DNA from: Streptomyces cucumeris
GTDB lineage: Bacteria > Actinomycetota > Actinomycetes > Streptomycetales > Streptomycetaceae
Direction: 5' to 3'
Length of the DNA stretch: 64,000 nt
Assembly (NCBI RefSeq): GCF_024295805.1
Contig: NZ_JANCLX010000008.1
Location: 61,397-125,396, forward strand
The notes beneath the pieces are model-generated. The model made no database searches and was not told the DNA's origin. It was given only the letters and a program-made list of their open reading frames with translations. Each line of letters begins with the position of its first letter. The first letter of the stretch is position 1. Position numbers and translations under genes: made by a program. Positions 31,499 through 40,167 of the stretch are shown one piece after another.

Positions 31499-32077
31499 CT
31501 ACAGGTGCGGCAGGATGTGCGGCATCAGGTCCTGGAAGGTACGGCCGTTGGCGGGCTCGCCCACGGCCTTCATCTCCCAGCCGTTGCCCACGCGCTGCAC
31601 CTTCGCCATGATCTGCGCGGTGTACTGGCCGCCACCGGTGAGGGTGTAGCGGGCCAGCTCCTGGCCGTTGGTCTCGTCCACCAGACGGCAGAACGCGTTC
31701 TGCACCTCGGTGAAGGTCTGTCCGGTGAAGGAGTTCACCGTGAAGATGATCTGGTTGATGTGCACCGGAACCCGCTGGAGGTCGACGAGGATGGCCTCGT
31801 CGTCGCCGCCCTGGCCCGCACCGCCGACCAGGTTGTCGCCGGTGTGGCGCACCGAGCCGTCATCGCTCACCAGGTGACGGAAGAACACCACGTCGGTGGG
31901 CTGCTGGTCGGCGAAGAGCACCGCCGAGGCGTCGAGGTCGATCTCCCGGGTACGTGATCCGAACAGCCCACGGCGGGGCGCCGCCTGCCAGCCCAGCCCC
32001 ATCCGCACCGCGGTCAGGGTGCCCCCGTCGGCCTTCTGCAGGCTGATGGCCTGACCCTTGGACATGTTGACCGTCAC
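31499..32077 (-). CDS. terD: TerD family protein
   Basis: A 192-residue stress protein of the TerD/CABP group. It shows the calcium-binding acidic pattern REIDLDASAVLF, and HTGDNLVGG with GGDDEAILVDL, and the C-terminal AKVQRVGNGWEMKAVGE. TerD proteins bind Ca2+ and take part in tellurite, oxidative or envelope stress and in Streptomyces development. The GTG start (MTVNMSKGQAIS) with AGGGAC upstream matches relatives. It lies upstream of the TerD-ATPase gene, 171 bases apart. Confidence 0.93.
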   Translation of the reverse strand: MTVNMSKGQAISLQKADGGTLTAVRMGLGWQAAPRRGLFGSRTREIDLDASAVLFADQQPTDVVFFRHLVSDDGSVRHTGDNLVGGAGQGGDDEAILVDLQRVPVHINQIIFTVNSFTGQTFTEVQNAFCRLVDETNGQELARYTLTGGGQYTAQIMAKVQRVGNGWEMKAVGEPANGRTFQDLMPHILPHL

Positions 32078-32242
32078 GTGCCGTCCCTACTCTCATCTCT
32101 CGAAAATCCCCGTGGCCGGCGCATGGCGCGGCCCTGGTCCGCCCATCTGTGCGGCCCTGCGAAAACCCTATGCACTGGGGCCGGTACTCCAGCCGGGCGA
32201 GCGGCTTTTGTGTCGTTCTTGCAACACAGCGGGAGCACGGCC

Positions 32243-32270
32243 GGGGCACACCGGACGTCCGGTGTGCCCC
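32243..32270 (-). terminator. uvrB terminator
   Basis: A perfect 28-base palindrome with arms GGGGCACACCGGAC and complement begins 15 bases past the uvrB stop. It separates uvrB from terD on the same strand. The rest of the 207-base gap should hold the terD promoter, but no clear -35/-10 pair was recognised. Confidence 0.8.
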
Positions 32271-32284
32271 GGGGGCCGGGCGGG

Positions 32285-34420
32285 TCAGGAGAGCCCGGCC
32301 TCCTTCATCTGCCGCAGCTCCTTCTTCAACTCCCCGACCTCGTCCCGCAGCCGGGCCGCCACCTCGAACTGGAGCTCCGCCGCCGCGGCCCGCATGCGGT
32401 CGGTCATCTCCTCGATCAGCTCGGCCAGTTCGGCGGCCGGGCGGTCGGTCAGCGCCCCGTCCTTGCCCGCGGCCGCCCTGCCGCCCTTCCTGCCCGCCTT
32501 CTGTTGGCTCAGGGCGGGCACCGGCGCCTTGCCCTTGCCCTGGTCCGCCTGGCGGTAGCCGGTGCCCAGCAGCTCCTTGGTGTCGATCTCCTCGCGGGCG
32601 AGGGTGGCCACGATGTCGCCGATCCGCTTGCGCAGCGGCTGCGGGTCGATGCCGCGCTCGGTGTTGTACGCGATCTGCTTCTCGCGGCGGCGGTTGGTCT
32701 CGTCGATGGCCTTCTCCATCGCGGGGGTGACCTTGTCGGCGTACATATGGACCTGGCCGGAGACATTGCGCGCCGCGCGGCCGATGGTCTGGATCAGCGA
32801 GGTGCCGGAGCGCAGGAAGCCCTCCTTGTCGGCGTCGAGGATGGCGACCAGCGACACCTCGGGCAGGTCCAGGCCCTCGCGCAGCAGGTTGATGCCGACC
32901 AGGACGTCGTACTCGCCCGCGCGCAGCTCGCGCAGCAGCTCCACCCGGCGCAGGGTGTCCACGTCACTGTGCAGGTACCGCACCTGGATGCCCAGTTCGA
33001 GCATGTAGTCGGTGAGGTCCTCGGCCATCTTCTTGGTGAGGGTGGTGACGAGGACGCGCTCGTCCTTCTCGGTGCGGGTGCGGATCTCGTGGATCAGGTC
33101 GTCGATCTGTCCCTCGGTGGGCTTGACGACCACCTCGGGGTCGACGAGACCGGTCGGCCGGATGATCTGCTCCACGAACCCGTCGGAGCGGGAGAGTTCG
33201 TACGGGCCGGGGGTGGCGGAGAGATAGACCGTCTGCCCCACCCGGCCCAGGAACTCCTCCCACTTCAGCGGGCGGTTGTCCAGGGCGGAGGGCAGCCGGA
33301 AGCCGTGCTCGATCAGGGTGCGCTTACGGGAGGCGTCGCCCTCGTACATCGCGCCGATCTGCGGCACGGTGACATGGGACTCGTCGATGACCAGGAGGAA
33401 GTCCTCCGGGAAGTAGTCGAGCAGGGTGTGCGGCGGGGACCCGGACTCACGGCCGTCGATATGCAGCGAGTAGTTCTCGATACCGGAACAGGTGCCGATC
33501 TGGCGCATCATCTCGATGTCGTAGGTGGTGCGCATCCGCAGCCGCTGGGCCTCCAGCAGCTTGCCCTGCTTCTCCATCCGGGCGAGGGTCTGCTCGAGCT
33601 CGGTCTCGATCCCGGTGATCGCCCGCTCCATGCGCTCGGGCCCGGCCACGTAGTGGGTGGCGGGGAAGACGTAGAGCTCCTGGTCGTCGCTGATGACCTC
33701 GCCGGTGAGCGGGTGGAGGGTGGACAGCGCCTCGATCTCGTCACCGAACATCTCGATACGGACGGCGAGCTCCTCGTAGACCGGGAAGATCTCGATGGTG
33801 TCGCCGCGGACCCGGAAGGTGCCCCGGGTGAACGCCACGTCATTGCGTGTGTACTGGATGTCCACGAAACGGCGCAGGAGCTGGTCGCGGTCGATCTCCT
33901 CGCCGATCTTGAGCGGCACCATGCGGTCCACGTACTCCTGCGGCGTACCCAGGCCGTAGATACAGGAGACGGAGGCGACGACCACCACATCGCGCCGGGT
34001 GAGCAGCGAATTGGTGGCGGAGTGGCGCAGCCGCTCCACCTCCTCGTTGATCGAGGAGTCCTTCTCGATGTAGGTGTCCGACTGCGGGACGTACGCCTCG
34101 GGCTGGTAGTAGTCGTAGTACGAGACGAAGTACTCCACCGCGTTGTTCGGCAGGAGCTCGCGGAACTCATTGGCGAGCTGGGCGGCCAGCGTCTTGTTCG
34201 GCGCCATGACCAGCGTGGGCCGCTGGAGCTTCTCGATCATCCACGCGGTGGTGGCGGACTTTCCGGTGCCGGTCGCGCCGAGGAGCACGACATCCTTCTC
34301 ACCGGCCCGGATACGCCGGTCGAGGTCGGCGATGGCCGTGGGCTGGTCGCCGCTGGGCTGGTACGGGCTGACGACCTCGAAGGGCGCCACCTTGCGTTCG
34401 ATCTGGGTTACGGGCCGCAT
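32285..34420 (-). CDS. uvrB: UvrB, excinuclease ABC subunit B
   Basis: A 711-residue helicase-like protein that verifies DNA damage and recruits UvrC. Visible are Walker [15 protein letters not shown], the beta-hairpin region [20 protein letters not shown] that inserts between strands, the DEAD-type [11 protein letters not shown], motif [10 protein letters not shown], and a C-terminal UVR domain (residues about 665-705) that contacts UvrC. The start ATG ([16 protein letters not shown]) matches family length. It has its own terminator. Confidence 0.97.
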   Translation of the reverse strand: MRPVTQIERKVAPFEVVSPYQPSGDQPTAIADLDRRIRAGEKDVVLLGATGTGKSATTAWMIEKLQRPTLVMAPNKTLAAQLANEFRELLPNNAVEYFVSYYDYYQPEAYVPQSDTYIEKDSSINEEVERLRHSATNSLLTRRDVVVVASVSCIYGLGTPQEYVDRMVPLKIGEEIDRDQLLRRFVDIQYTRNDVAFTRGTFRVRGDTIEIFPVYEELAVRIEMFGDEIEALSTLHPLTGEVISDDQELYVFPATHYVAGPERMERAITGIETELEQTLARMEKQGKLLEAQRLRMRTTYDIEMMRQIGTCSGIENYSLHIDGRESGSPPHTLLDYFPEDFLLVIDESHVTVPQIGAMYEGDASRKRTLIEHGFRLPSALDNRPLKWEEFLGRVGQTVYLSATPGPYELSRSDGFVEQIIRPTGLVDPEVVVKPTEGQIDDLIHEIRTRTEKDERVLVTTLTKKMAEDLTDYMLELGIQVRYLHSDVDTLRRVELLRELRAGEYDVLVGINLLREGLDLPEVSLVAILDADKEGFLRSGTSLIQTIGRAARNVSGQVHMYADKVTPAMEKAIDETNRRREKQIAYNTERGIDPQPLRKRIGDIVATLAREEIDTKELLGTGYRQADQGKGKAPVPALSQQKAGRKGGRAAAGKDGALTDRPAAELAELIEEMTDRMRAAAAELQFEVAARLRDEVGELKKELRQMKEAGLS

Positions 34421-34563
34421 GTCACCCACCGTACGACTCACCACTGACAACGGAGGGCCGGTCGGGTGCGACGGCCGCCCCGTAGCCTGGCCCGGACGGG
34501 CCACCGGGCGGCCCCATGGCGTCCCGGTGGCCCCTGACGACTCCGGAACGAAGGGAACCGATC

Positions 34564-34764
34564 ATGTACGAGTACAAGGTGGTCCAGATCCGTGAAGGTC
34601 TGATCGGCGGCAAGATGTCCGCCGACAAGGTCGAGGATCTGCTCAACAAGTACGCGGCCGACGGCTGGCGGGTGAAGGCCATAACGAGCGCGGATGTGAA
34701 GGGCCGGGTCGGGCCGGGCGCCGTGGAGGGGCTGCTCGTCACGTTCGAACGCCAGCGGGGCTGA
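34564..34764 (+). CDS. DUF4177 domain protein
   Basis: A 66-residue cytoplasmic protein starting MYEYKVVQIREGLIGGKM, matching the DUF4177 pattern of a short alpha/beta protein with YKVV at the start and LNKYAADGWRVKAI in the middle. The function is unknown. A GAAGGGAA site precedes the ATG. It is divergent from uvrB and followed by the secreted phosphodiesterase gene. Confidence 0.88.
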   Translation: MYEYKVVQIREGLIGGKMSADKVEDLLNKYAADGWRVKAITSADVKGRVGPGAVEGLLVTFERQRG

Positions 34765-34836
34765 TCCGGACAGCGCGGACCGTTTCCCCCATCCGATACC
34801 TATCCCCGGGTACGGTGCATCTGGGACCCTCTGGCC

Positions 34837-34858
34837 GTTCGCAAGCGATTCGCGAGTC
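34837..34858 (+). promoter_or_regulatory. Possible PHO box (PhoP site) upstream of glpQ
   Basis: Two adjacent 11-base units, GTTCGCAAGCG and ATTCGCGAGTC, resemble the 11-base direct repeats of Streptomyces PHO boxes (consensus GTTCAYYYRCG-like). The first matches about 8 of 11 positions and the second is weaker. It lies 20 bases before the phosphodiesterase start, where PhoP would control phosphate-starvation expression. Confidence 0.4.
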
Positions 34859-34878
34859 AGCCGACGCGAGGAGTCCGT

Positions 34879-35763
34879 ATGCACATCCGTCCCGCCGCCG
34901 CGTTAACCGGCGCGCTCCTGGGTATGTCCGCGCTCTTCCTCCTCCCCACGACCGCGGCCGGAGCCGCCGGTCAGCAGCAGCACCACCACACGGTCACCGT
35001 GGCGCACCGGGGTGCCTCCGCCTACGCCCCCGAGAACACCCTCGCCGCCGTGGACGCCGCCGATGAGCTGGGCATCGACTGGGTGGAGAACGACGTCCAG
35101 CGCACCAGGGACGGCGAGTTGGTCATCATGCACGACACCACGCTCGACCGGACCACCGATGTCGAGCAGCTCTTCCCGGACCGCGCGCCCTGGAAGATCT
35201 CCGACTTCACCCTGGACGAGATCGAGAAACTGGACGCCGGGAGCTGGTTCTCCCCCGAGTTCGCGGGTGAGGGGGTGCCCACCCTCGAGGAGTACATGGA
35301 CCGGGTTTCGGACAATCACCAGAAGCTCCTGATGGAGCTGAAGGCCCCGGAGCTCTATCCCGGTATCGAGCGCCAGGCCCTGCGGGAGCTGCGGCGGGAG
35401 GGCTGGCTCGACGGCAAGCACCGCAAGCGGCTGGTCATCCAGAGCTTCAACGCGACCTCCATGCGGACGGTGCACGGGCTGCGGTCGGACATCACCACCG
35501 GCTATCTGGGCACTCCGGCCGTCGGCGACCTCCCGCAGTACGCGGAGTTCGCCGACCAGATCAACCCGAGCTACCGGACCATCGACGCCGGGTACGTGGC
35601 CGCGGTCCATGCGGTGCGCGGCGCCCACGGGCGTCCGATGGAGGTCTTCACCTGGACCGTGAACGACGGTCCTTCGGCGGTCGCGGTCGCGCGGATGGGG
35701 GTGGACGGCATCATCACCAACAAGCCCGATGTGGTCCGGGACGCCCTGGACGACATCGACTGA
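34879..35763 (+). CDS. glpQ: Secreted glycerophosphodiester phosphodiesterase
   Basis: A 294-residue exported enzyme that cleaves glycerophosphodiesters to glycerol-3-phosphate and an alcohol. A signal peptide covers residues about 1-30 (TGALLGMSALFLLPTTAAGA). The catalytic GDPD motifs are present: AHRGASAYAPENT, DWVENDVQRTRDGELVIMHD, and FTWTVND near the end. The ATG has GAGGAG upstream. In S. coelicolor the homologous glpQ2 belongs to the phosphate-starvation regulon, and a degenerate PHO-box-like repeat lies just before this gene. A hairpin terminator follows. Confidence 0.93.
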   Translation: MHIRPAAALTGALLGMSALFLLPTTAAGAAGQQQHHHTVTVAHRGASAYAPENTLAAVDAADELGIDWVENDVQRTRDGELVIMHDTTLDRTTDVEQLFPDRAPWKISDFTLDEIEKLDAGSWFSPEFAGEGVPTLEEYMDRVSDNHQKLLMELKAPELYPGIERQALRELRREGWLDGKHRKRLVIQSFNATSMRTVHGLRSDITTGYLGTPAVGDLPQYAEFADQINPSYRTIDAGYVAAVHAVRGAHGRPMEVFTWTVNDGPSAVAVARMGVDGIITNKPDVVRDALDDID

Positions 35764-35774
35764 TCCGTTCACCG

Positions 35775-35809
35775 CAGCGCCCCGGTGGCCCCCGGCCGCC
35801 GGGGCGCTG
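35775..35809 (+). terminator. glpQ terminator
   Basis: Eleven-base arms CAGCGCCCCGG and CCGGGGCGCTG with a 13-base loop begin 12 bases past the glpQ stop and just before the ogt gene. Confidence 0.8.
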
Positions 35810-35836
35810 TCGGTGCCCGCGCCTACGCTGGGAACC

Positions 35837-36439
35837 GTGACGAGCGCAGAGCGGCGGGATCAGGAGCGGACCACCGGCGGCCGGGCCCCGGCGGGGCAGG
35901 AGGCGCGCGCCTGGTCCTGGGAGGTGCGGGACACCCCCATCGGGCCGCTGCTGCTCGCGGCCACCGACCAGGGTCTGGTCACGGTGGTCTTCCATGCCGA
36001 CGATGAGACGGCGGCCGGGGCGGTGTCCGCGCTGACCCGCCGGCTGGGCACCGAGCCCGCGCCCTCCCCGGACCGCGCCGTGACCCTCACCGCGGCGGCC
36101 CGTCAGCTGGAGGGCTATTTCGCGGGCGGGCTGAGGGAGTTCACCGTCCCGCTGGACTGGTCGCTGACCACGGGCTTCAACCGCCGGGTGCTGCGCGAGC
36201 TGGCCGACGGCGTGCCGTACGGCACGGTGGTGGGCTATCAGGACCTCGCGAACCGGGTCGGTGAACCGGGCGCCGCGCGGGCCGTCGGGATGGCCATGGG
36301 CGGCAATCCGCTGCCGGTCGTGGTCGCCTGCCACCGGGTGGTCGAGAGCGACGGCGGTATCGGTGGCTTCGGCGGCGGTCTGGAGACCAAGCGCGCCCTT
36401 CTGGCACTGGAAGGCGTTCTCCCGCAGCCGTTGTTCTGA
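35837..36439 (+). CDS. ogt: Methylated-DNA--protein-cysteine methyltransferase
   Basis: A 200-residue suicide repair protein that takes the methyl group from O6-methylguanine onto its own cysteine. The N-terminal ribonuclease-like domain is followed by the DNA-binding helix-turn-helix (GFNRRVLRELADGVPYGTVV), the arginine-finger region GEPGAARAVGMAMGGNP and the active-site VVACHRVV. The usual Pro before the cysteine is Ala here. The first ~30 residues (EQRDQERTTGG-like, polar) are not conserved, so the GTG start is uncertain. Confidence 0.9.
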   Translation: MTSAERRDQERTTGGRAPAGQEARAWSWEVRDTPIGPLLLAATDQGLVTVVFHADDETAAGAVSALTRRLGTEPAPSPDRAVTLTAAARQLEGYFAGGLREFTVPLDWSLTTGFNRRVLRELADGVPYGTVVGYQDLANRVGEPGAARAVGMAMGGNPLPVVVACHRVVESDGGIGGFGGGLETKRALLALEGVLPQPLF

Positions 36440-36814
36440 TTCCCTCTCCGGGCCGCCTCTTCGCCGGTACGGCGGGGAGGAAAATATCTTGTCCACGGAA
36501 TACTCGTTCCACTTGTCGTGGATGCCGCCCGCCCTTATCTTAGGAGCGCTCGCGGACCCGCACCGGGCAAGAATGCGTCGGACGCATATTTCTGACGCTC
36601 ATTGTCCTGGCATTCTGCCAGCCGCCGGGCAACCCTCTCGTAGCTGTTCCGCTCGACAGCTCTTCCGCACCGCGCTCTTCGTACGGCGTTCTTGTACCGC
36701 GTTGTCCGTACCGCGTTCTGCCGCCCTCCCCGGAACACAGGCGTGTTATTCATCGCTCAACCATGCCCCACCGCGCTCCACCACGTCCCCAACACTGATC
36801 GGAATGGGAGTGTC
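36440..36814 (+). other. 375-base intergenic leader before the DUF4360 pair
   Basis: This stretch is less G+C-rich than its neighbours, holds no convincing gene, and probably contains the promoter of the DUF4360 pair. It includes a 15-base palindrome ATGCGTCGGACGCAT (36573-36587) and a four-unit 14-base tandem repeat (36667-36721). Short frames on both strands through the repeats have no codon bias or ribosome site. Confidence 0.6.
36667..36721. repeat. Four imperfect 14-bp tandem repeats
   Basis: Units are GCACCGCGCTCTTC, GTACGGCGTTCTT, GTACCGCGTTGTCC and GTACCGCGTTCTGC, so the consensus is GTACCGCGTTCTTC. They lie 95-150 bases before the first DUF4360 gene. The near-constant period of 13-14 bases suggests a multimeric protein-binding site or replication slippage. 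Confidence 0.75.
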
Positions 36815-37468
36815 ATGTCCGGTGTCCTGCTCGCCGGTGGCGCGGCTGCCGCGTTATTCGCGTCGGTCCTTTCCACCCAAGGCGTTTCCCCGGCTCCCGA
36901 CGTACCGCCGGAAAAGATCCAGGTGGACGTCAGGACCGTGAACGGATCCGGCTGCCCGAAAGGGACCACGGCCATCGCCGTGGCGAACGACAACACGGCG
37001 TTCACCATCACCTACAGCGACTACCTCGCCCAGGTCGGCCCCGACGCGGACCCCATCGACATCCGGAAGAACTGCCAGCTCAACCTGGATGTGCACATCC
37101 CGCAGGGCTTCACCTACGCCATCGCCAAGGTCGACTACCGCGGCTATGCCTCGCTGCAGCGCGGCGCCCGCGGCACCGAGAAGGCGAGCTACTACTTCCA
37201 GGGCTCGGCCGACACCGCCTCGCAGACCCATGAGTTCAGCGGTCCGTACCGGGACAACTGGCAGACCACCGACAGCACCGACTACAGCGCGCTGGTCTGG
37301 GCGCCCTGCGGTCAGGACCGGAACCTCAACATCAACACCGAACTCCGGGTGAACGCCGGTTCCTCACCGGCGAGCAGCACCAGCTTCATGGCCATGGACT
37401 CCACCGACGGTGGCGTCAACACGATTTACCACCTGGCCTGGAAGGAATGTCCTTCCGCCGCCCGGTAG
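36815..37468 (+). CDS. DUF4360 secreted protein, copy 1
   Basis: A 217-residue protein with an N-terminal hydrophobic stretch (LLAGGAAAALFASVLST) acting as signal peptide, followed by a DUF4360-type beta-rich domain with VNGSGCPKGT, TYSDYLAQVG, IRKNCQLNL and WAPCGQ. Four cysteines (in NGSGCP, RKNCQ, WAPCG and WKECP) are kept in both copies and probably form two disulfides. Function is unknown; fungal and bacterial relatives are extracellular. The ATG has GGGAG upstream. The paralogue follows 94 bases downstream, so this is a tandem duplication. Confidence 0.88.
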   Translation: MSGVLLAGGAAAALFASVLSTQGVSPAPDVPPEKIQVDVRTVNGSGCPKGTTAIAVANDNTAFTITYSDYLAQVGPDADPIDIRKNCQLNLDVHIPQGFTYAIAKVDYRGYASLQRGARGTEKASYYFQGSADTASQTHEFSGPYRDNWQTTDSTDYSALVWAPCGQDRNLNINTELRVNAGSSPASSTSFMAMDSTDGGVNTIYHLAWKECPSAAR

Positions 37469-37562
37469 CGCTCCCGGCAGTGCGGGAAATCCAGCAGTCA
37501 CGACGGTATCGGAACCCGTGTGGATTCCCGCCGCCGTCAGCCCGATGATTGAATGGAGAATC

Positions 37563-38225
37563 ATGCCTGGTGTTCTGTACGCAGGCGGGATGATCGCGGC
37601 GTTATTCGCCTCGACGATGACCTCCCAGGGTTCCGCGCAACCGCCGTTCGACACGGTACCGCCCGACAAGATCGTGATCACCGTGGCCACCGTGAACGGC
37701 TCGGGCTGTCCGGCGGGTACGGCGGCGGTGGCCGTCTCCGAGGACAATACGGCGTTCACCGTCACCTACAGCGACTATCTCGCCCAGGTGGGCAAGGGCG
37801 CCAAGCCGACGGACTACCGGAAGAACTGTCAGCTGAGCCTGGTCACCCATGTTCCGCAGGGATTCAGCTACGCGATCGCCAGCGTCGACTACCGCGGTTA
37901 CGCCCATCTGGAAAAGGGCGCCTCCAGCGTGGAGAAAGCCTCGTACTACTTCCAGGGGCAGTCGCAGACCACGTCCAACGCCCATGATTTCAACGGGCCG
38001 TACGACGACAACTGGCAGACGACCGACACCGCCGATATCGCCACCGTGGTGTGGTCGCCCTGCGGTGAACTGCGGAACTTCAACATCAACACGGAGCTGC
38101 GGGTCAACGCGGGTACCTCCAACACCCGCGACACCACCAGCTTCATGACGATGGACTCCACCGACGGCGATGTGAGCACCACCTATCACTTCGCCTGGAA
38201 GGAATGTCCGGAGAAGAAGAGCTGA
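37563..38225 (+). CDS. DUF4360 secreted protein, copy 2
   Basis: A 220-residue paralogue of the preceding gene, with the same layout: short signal segment (LYAGGMIAALFASTMTSQGS), VNGSGCPAGTAAVAV, TYSDYLAQVG, YRKNCQLSL and WSPCGELRNFN. The mature parts are clearly homologous throughout while the N-termini differ more, indicating an old duplication with both copies under selection. An ATGGAG site precedes the ATG. A strong bidirectional hairpin follows its stop. Confidence 0.88.
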   Translation: MPGVLYAGGMIAALFASTMTSQGSAQPPFDTVPPDKIVITVATVNGSGCPAGTAAVAVSEDNTAFTVTYSDYLAQVGKGAKPTDYRKNCQLSLVTHVPQGFSYAIASVDYRGYAHLEKGASSVEKASYYFQGQSQTTSNAHDFNGPYDDNWQTTDTADIATVVWSPCGELRNFNINTELRVNAGTSNTRDTTSFMTMDSTDGDVSTTYHFAWKECPEKKS

Positions 38226-38243
38226 GGCCAACCGCCGCACCAC

Positions 38244-38279
38244 CGCCGCCCGGAGGCGAGGTCATGCCTCCGGGCGGCG
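38244..38279. terminator. Bidirectional terminator between DUF4360 copy 2 and the kinase-like gene
   Basis: Perfect 14-base arms CGCCGCCCGGAGGC and complement flank an eight-base loop. The hairpin lies between convergent gene ends and partly overlaps the last codons of the minus-strand gene. Confidence 0.85.
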
Positions 38280-38909
38280 CCATGCCGGATGCCGGGGGTC
38301 GTCCACCCGCACCACGACGTCCGCGGTCTCATCGGGCCGCACCTCGTCCTCGTAGCGCGCGAAGGCGGGCAGCGTCCAGCGCTCGCCCTCGCCGGTGCGG
38401 CGGGCGAGCGCGCCCGGGGACAGCCGCAGATGCACCGACAGGTCGAACGGGAACCAGTGGCCCAGCAGCAGCGCACCGTGGAGCACCAGCACCCCGCCCG
38501 GCGGCAGTTCGGCGTACGGGGAGCGGGTGGCCCGGTCGGACACCGGGTCCCACAGATCGGGCAGCACCCGGCCGGTCGCGCCCGGACCCGGCTCCAGCGG
38601 GGCGAAGACCTCCCGCCACAGCGCCCCGGTGTCGAGCCACTGGTCGTAGTACGCGTCCGGGTCGTACCGCCCGAACTCCAGACGCAGTGACGCCGGGCGC
38701 AAGAACCCCGCCGCGGAGACCACCAGCACCGGGCGGCCGCGCAGCCGCAGCCCCTCCGCCAGGGCCCCGGCCAGCCGCCCGGTTCCGGCCGCCGGGGCGC
38801 CGTCGACCGCCACCCTGAGCCAGGGGCCGCCGTCCGCCGCCGTGAGCCCGGCGATCCGGTCGGCGGTCGCGTCGGTCAGCCGTTCCCAGGTGATCGCTTC
38901 CAGCCGCAC
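38262..38909 (-). CDS. Uridine-kinase-like protein with degenerate P-loop
   Basis: A 215-residue protein resembling uridine/cytidine kinases found in Streptomyces, recognisable by VAVDGAPAAGTGRLAGAL, the Tyr-Asp-rich FGRYDPDAYYDQWLD and the late VLVLHGALLLGHWFPFD, which would be Walker B in the family. The P-loop GxxxxGK(S/T) reads GAPAAGTG, so the key lysine and Ser/Thr are missing, and kinase activity is doubtful. The GTG start is supported by frame and upstream GGGGG. Confidence 0.75.
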   Translation of the reverse strand: MRLEAITWERLTDATADRIAGLTAADGGPWLRVAVDGAPAAGTGRLAGALAEGLRLRGRPVLVVSAAGFLRPASLRLEFGRYDPDAYYDQWLDTGALWREVFAPLEPGPGATGRVLPDLWDPVSDRATRSPYAELPPGGVLVLHGALLLGHWFPFDLSVHLRLSPGALARRTGEGERWTLPAFARYEDEVRPDETADVVVRVDDPRHPAWRRPEA

Positions 38910-39012
38910 GCCCCCATCATGCCGCGAGCGCCTGTCGGACCCGGCCCGTACGATCGACAACGACCGGTCCGCCGGCAGGCGGCCGGGGCGGGCGCACGAG
39001 GAGAGTACGGCG

Positions 39013-39558
39013 ATGGCATCCCGGATAGCGCTGCTCCGTGGCATCAACGTGGGCGGCAACAAGAAGTTCCCGATGGCCCGGCAGCGCGAGCTGATGGCCG
39101 CGCTCGGGTTCCAGGACGTCACCGTCCACCTCCAGACCGGCAACATCGTCTTCGCCGACCCCGGCACTCCGCCCGAGGAAACCGCCCGCGTCCTGGAGGA
39201 GCGGTTCGCCGCCGACCTCGGCTTCTCCGTACCGGTGATGGTGCGCACCCGGGACGAGCTGGCCGCCGCCGTGGCGGCCAATCCGTACCCCGGGGCCACG
39301 GCCGAGCCCAGGACGCTGCACGTGGTCTTCCTGTCGGACGTCCCCCGGGACACCGCGCCGCTGGACGCCCTGGACCAGTCCGGCTACGCCCCCGACAGCT
39401 TCCGTCTGGTGGGGCGCGAGATCTATCTGCACTGCCCGGACGGGATCGGACGCTCCAAGCTGGCGGCGAAGGTCACCGGGGTCCGGCTCGGCGTGGCGGC
39501 GACCGCCCGCAACTGGAACACGGTCACCAAGCTGCTGGCCCTCGCCGACGCCGGCTGA
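39013..39558 (+). CDS. DUF1697 family protein
   Basis: A 181-residue cytoplasmic protein starting SRIALLRGINVGGNKKFPM, the signature of DUF1697, followed by VHLQTGNIVFAD and the C-terminal TARNWNTVTKLLALA. The family is widespread in actinobacteria with no established function. The ATG has GAGGAGAG upstream. It is divergent from the kinase-like gene. Confidence 0.93.
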   Translation: MASRIALLRGINVGGNKKFPMARQRELMAALGFQDVTVHLQTGNIVFADPGTPPEETARVLEERFAADLGFSVPVMVRTRDELAAAVAANPYPGATAEPRTLHVVFLSDVPRDTAPLDALDQSGYAPDSFRLVGREIYLHCPDGIGRSKLAAKVTGVRLGVAATARNWNTVTKLLALADAG

Positions 39559-39602
39559 GACGGCGGCACGGAGGCCCGCTCAGGACCTCCGCGGGGGTCC
39601 GC

Positions 39603-40067
39603 TCAGGACCAGCCGTAGCGCTGCCGCAGCCGGGCCACGACCCGGTCGAAGCGCGGCCGGTCCAGTGCGCACGCCTCACGCCGCATCCCCGCCGGGCTCA
39701 CCCGCAGCACCCGGTCCAGATCCACCCAGGACTCGCGCCCGGCCCGGTCCCACGGCCCGGAGCCGATCGCCACCCACTCGCGGTCGGCGTCGTGCCGCTT
39801 GCTGGAGAGCTGGACCGCCAGCAGGGTGCCGCCGCGCTCCCGCGCCACCACCAGCACCGGGCGGTCCTTGCCCCGGCCGTCGTTCTCCTCGTAGGGCACC
39901 CAGGTCCAGACGATCTCCCCGGGGTCCGGATCCCCGTCCGGGTCCGGCGCGTACTCCGTCCGCACCCGGCCGACCTGGCGCGGATGGGCCTCGACCGTGG
40001 CGGCGGGGCCGGTGCTCCCCGGGAGGGCCGCGGCGTCGCCGCCCTCGGTCGCACGGGTTCCGTCCAT
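39603..40067 (-). CDS. PemK/MazF-like protein
   Basis: A 154-residue protein. After a non-conserved acidic and Ala-rich N-terminus, the C-terminal ~110 residues have the PemK/MazF SH3-like barrel pattern: GEIVWTWVPYEENDGRGKDRPVLVV (broken here into GEIVWTWVPYEEN and KDRPVLVVARE), then SWVDLDRVLRVSP. MazF proteins are RNases that cleave mRNA, usually paired with an antitoxin. No antitoxin gene lies beside this one, so it may have another role. The ATG start at 40067 is uncertain; 40097 is an alternative. Confidence 0.78.
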   Translation of the reverse strand: MDGTRATEGGDAAALPGSTGPAATVEAHPRQVGRVRTEYAPDPDGDPDPGEIVWTWVPYEENDGRGKDRPVLVVARERGGTLLAVQLSSKRHDADREWVAIGSGPWDRAGRESWVDLDRVLRVSPAGMRREACALDRPRFDRVVARLRQRYGWS

Positions 40068-40167
40068 GGCGTGATTCCGATGGAATGGCCTGATCATCCA
40101 CCACACGTTAGCCCGTCCGCGAGCACGGATGTCATGCCAGGTCCCCCGGGGTGGAAAGGGCAGTAAC

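Noticed and set aside
36535..36753. Short minus-strand frame in the DUF4360 leader
   Set aside because: Encoded by the 14-base repeats, with no ribosome site or codon bias.
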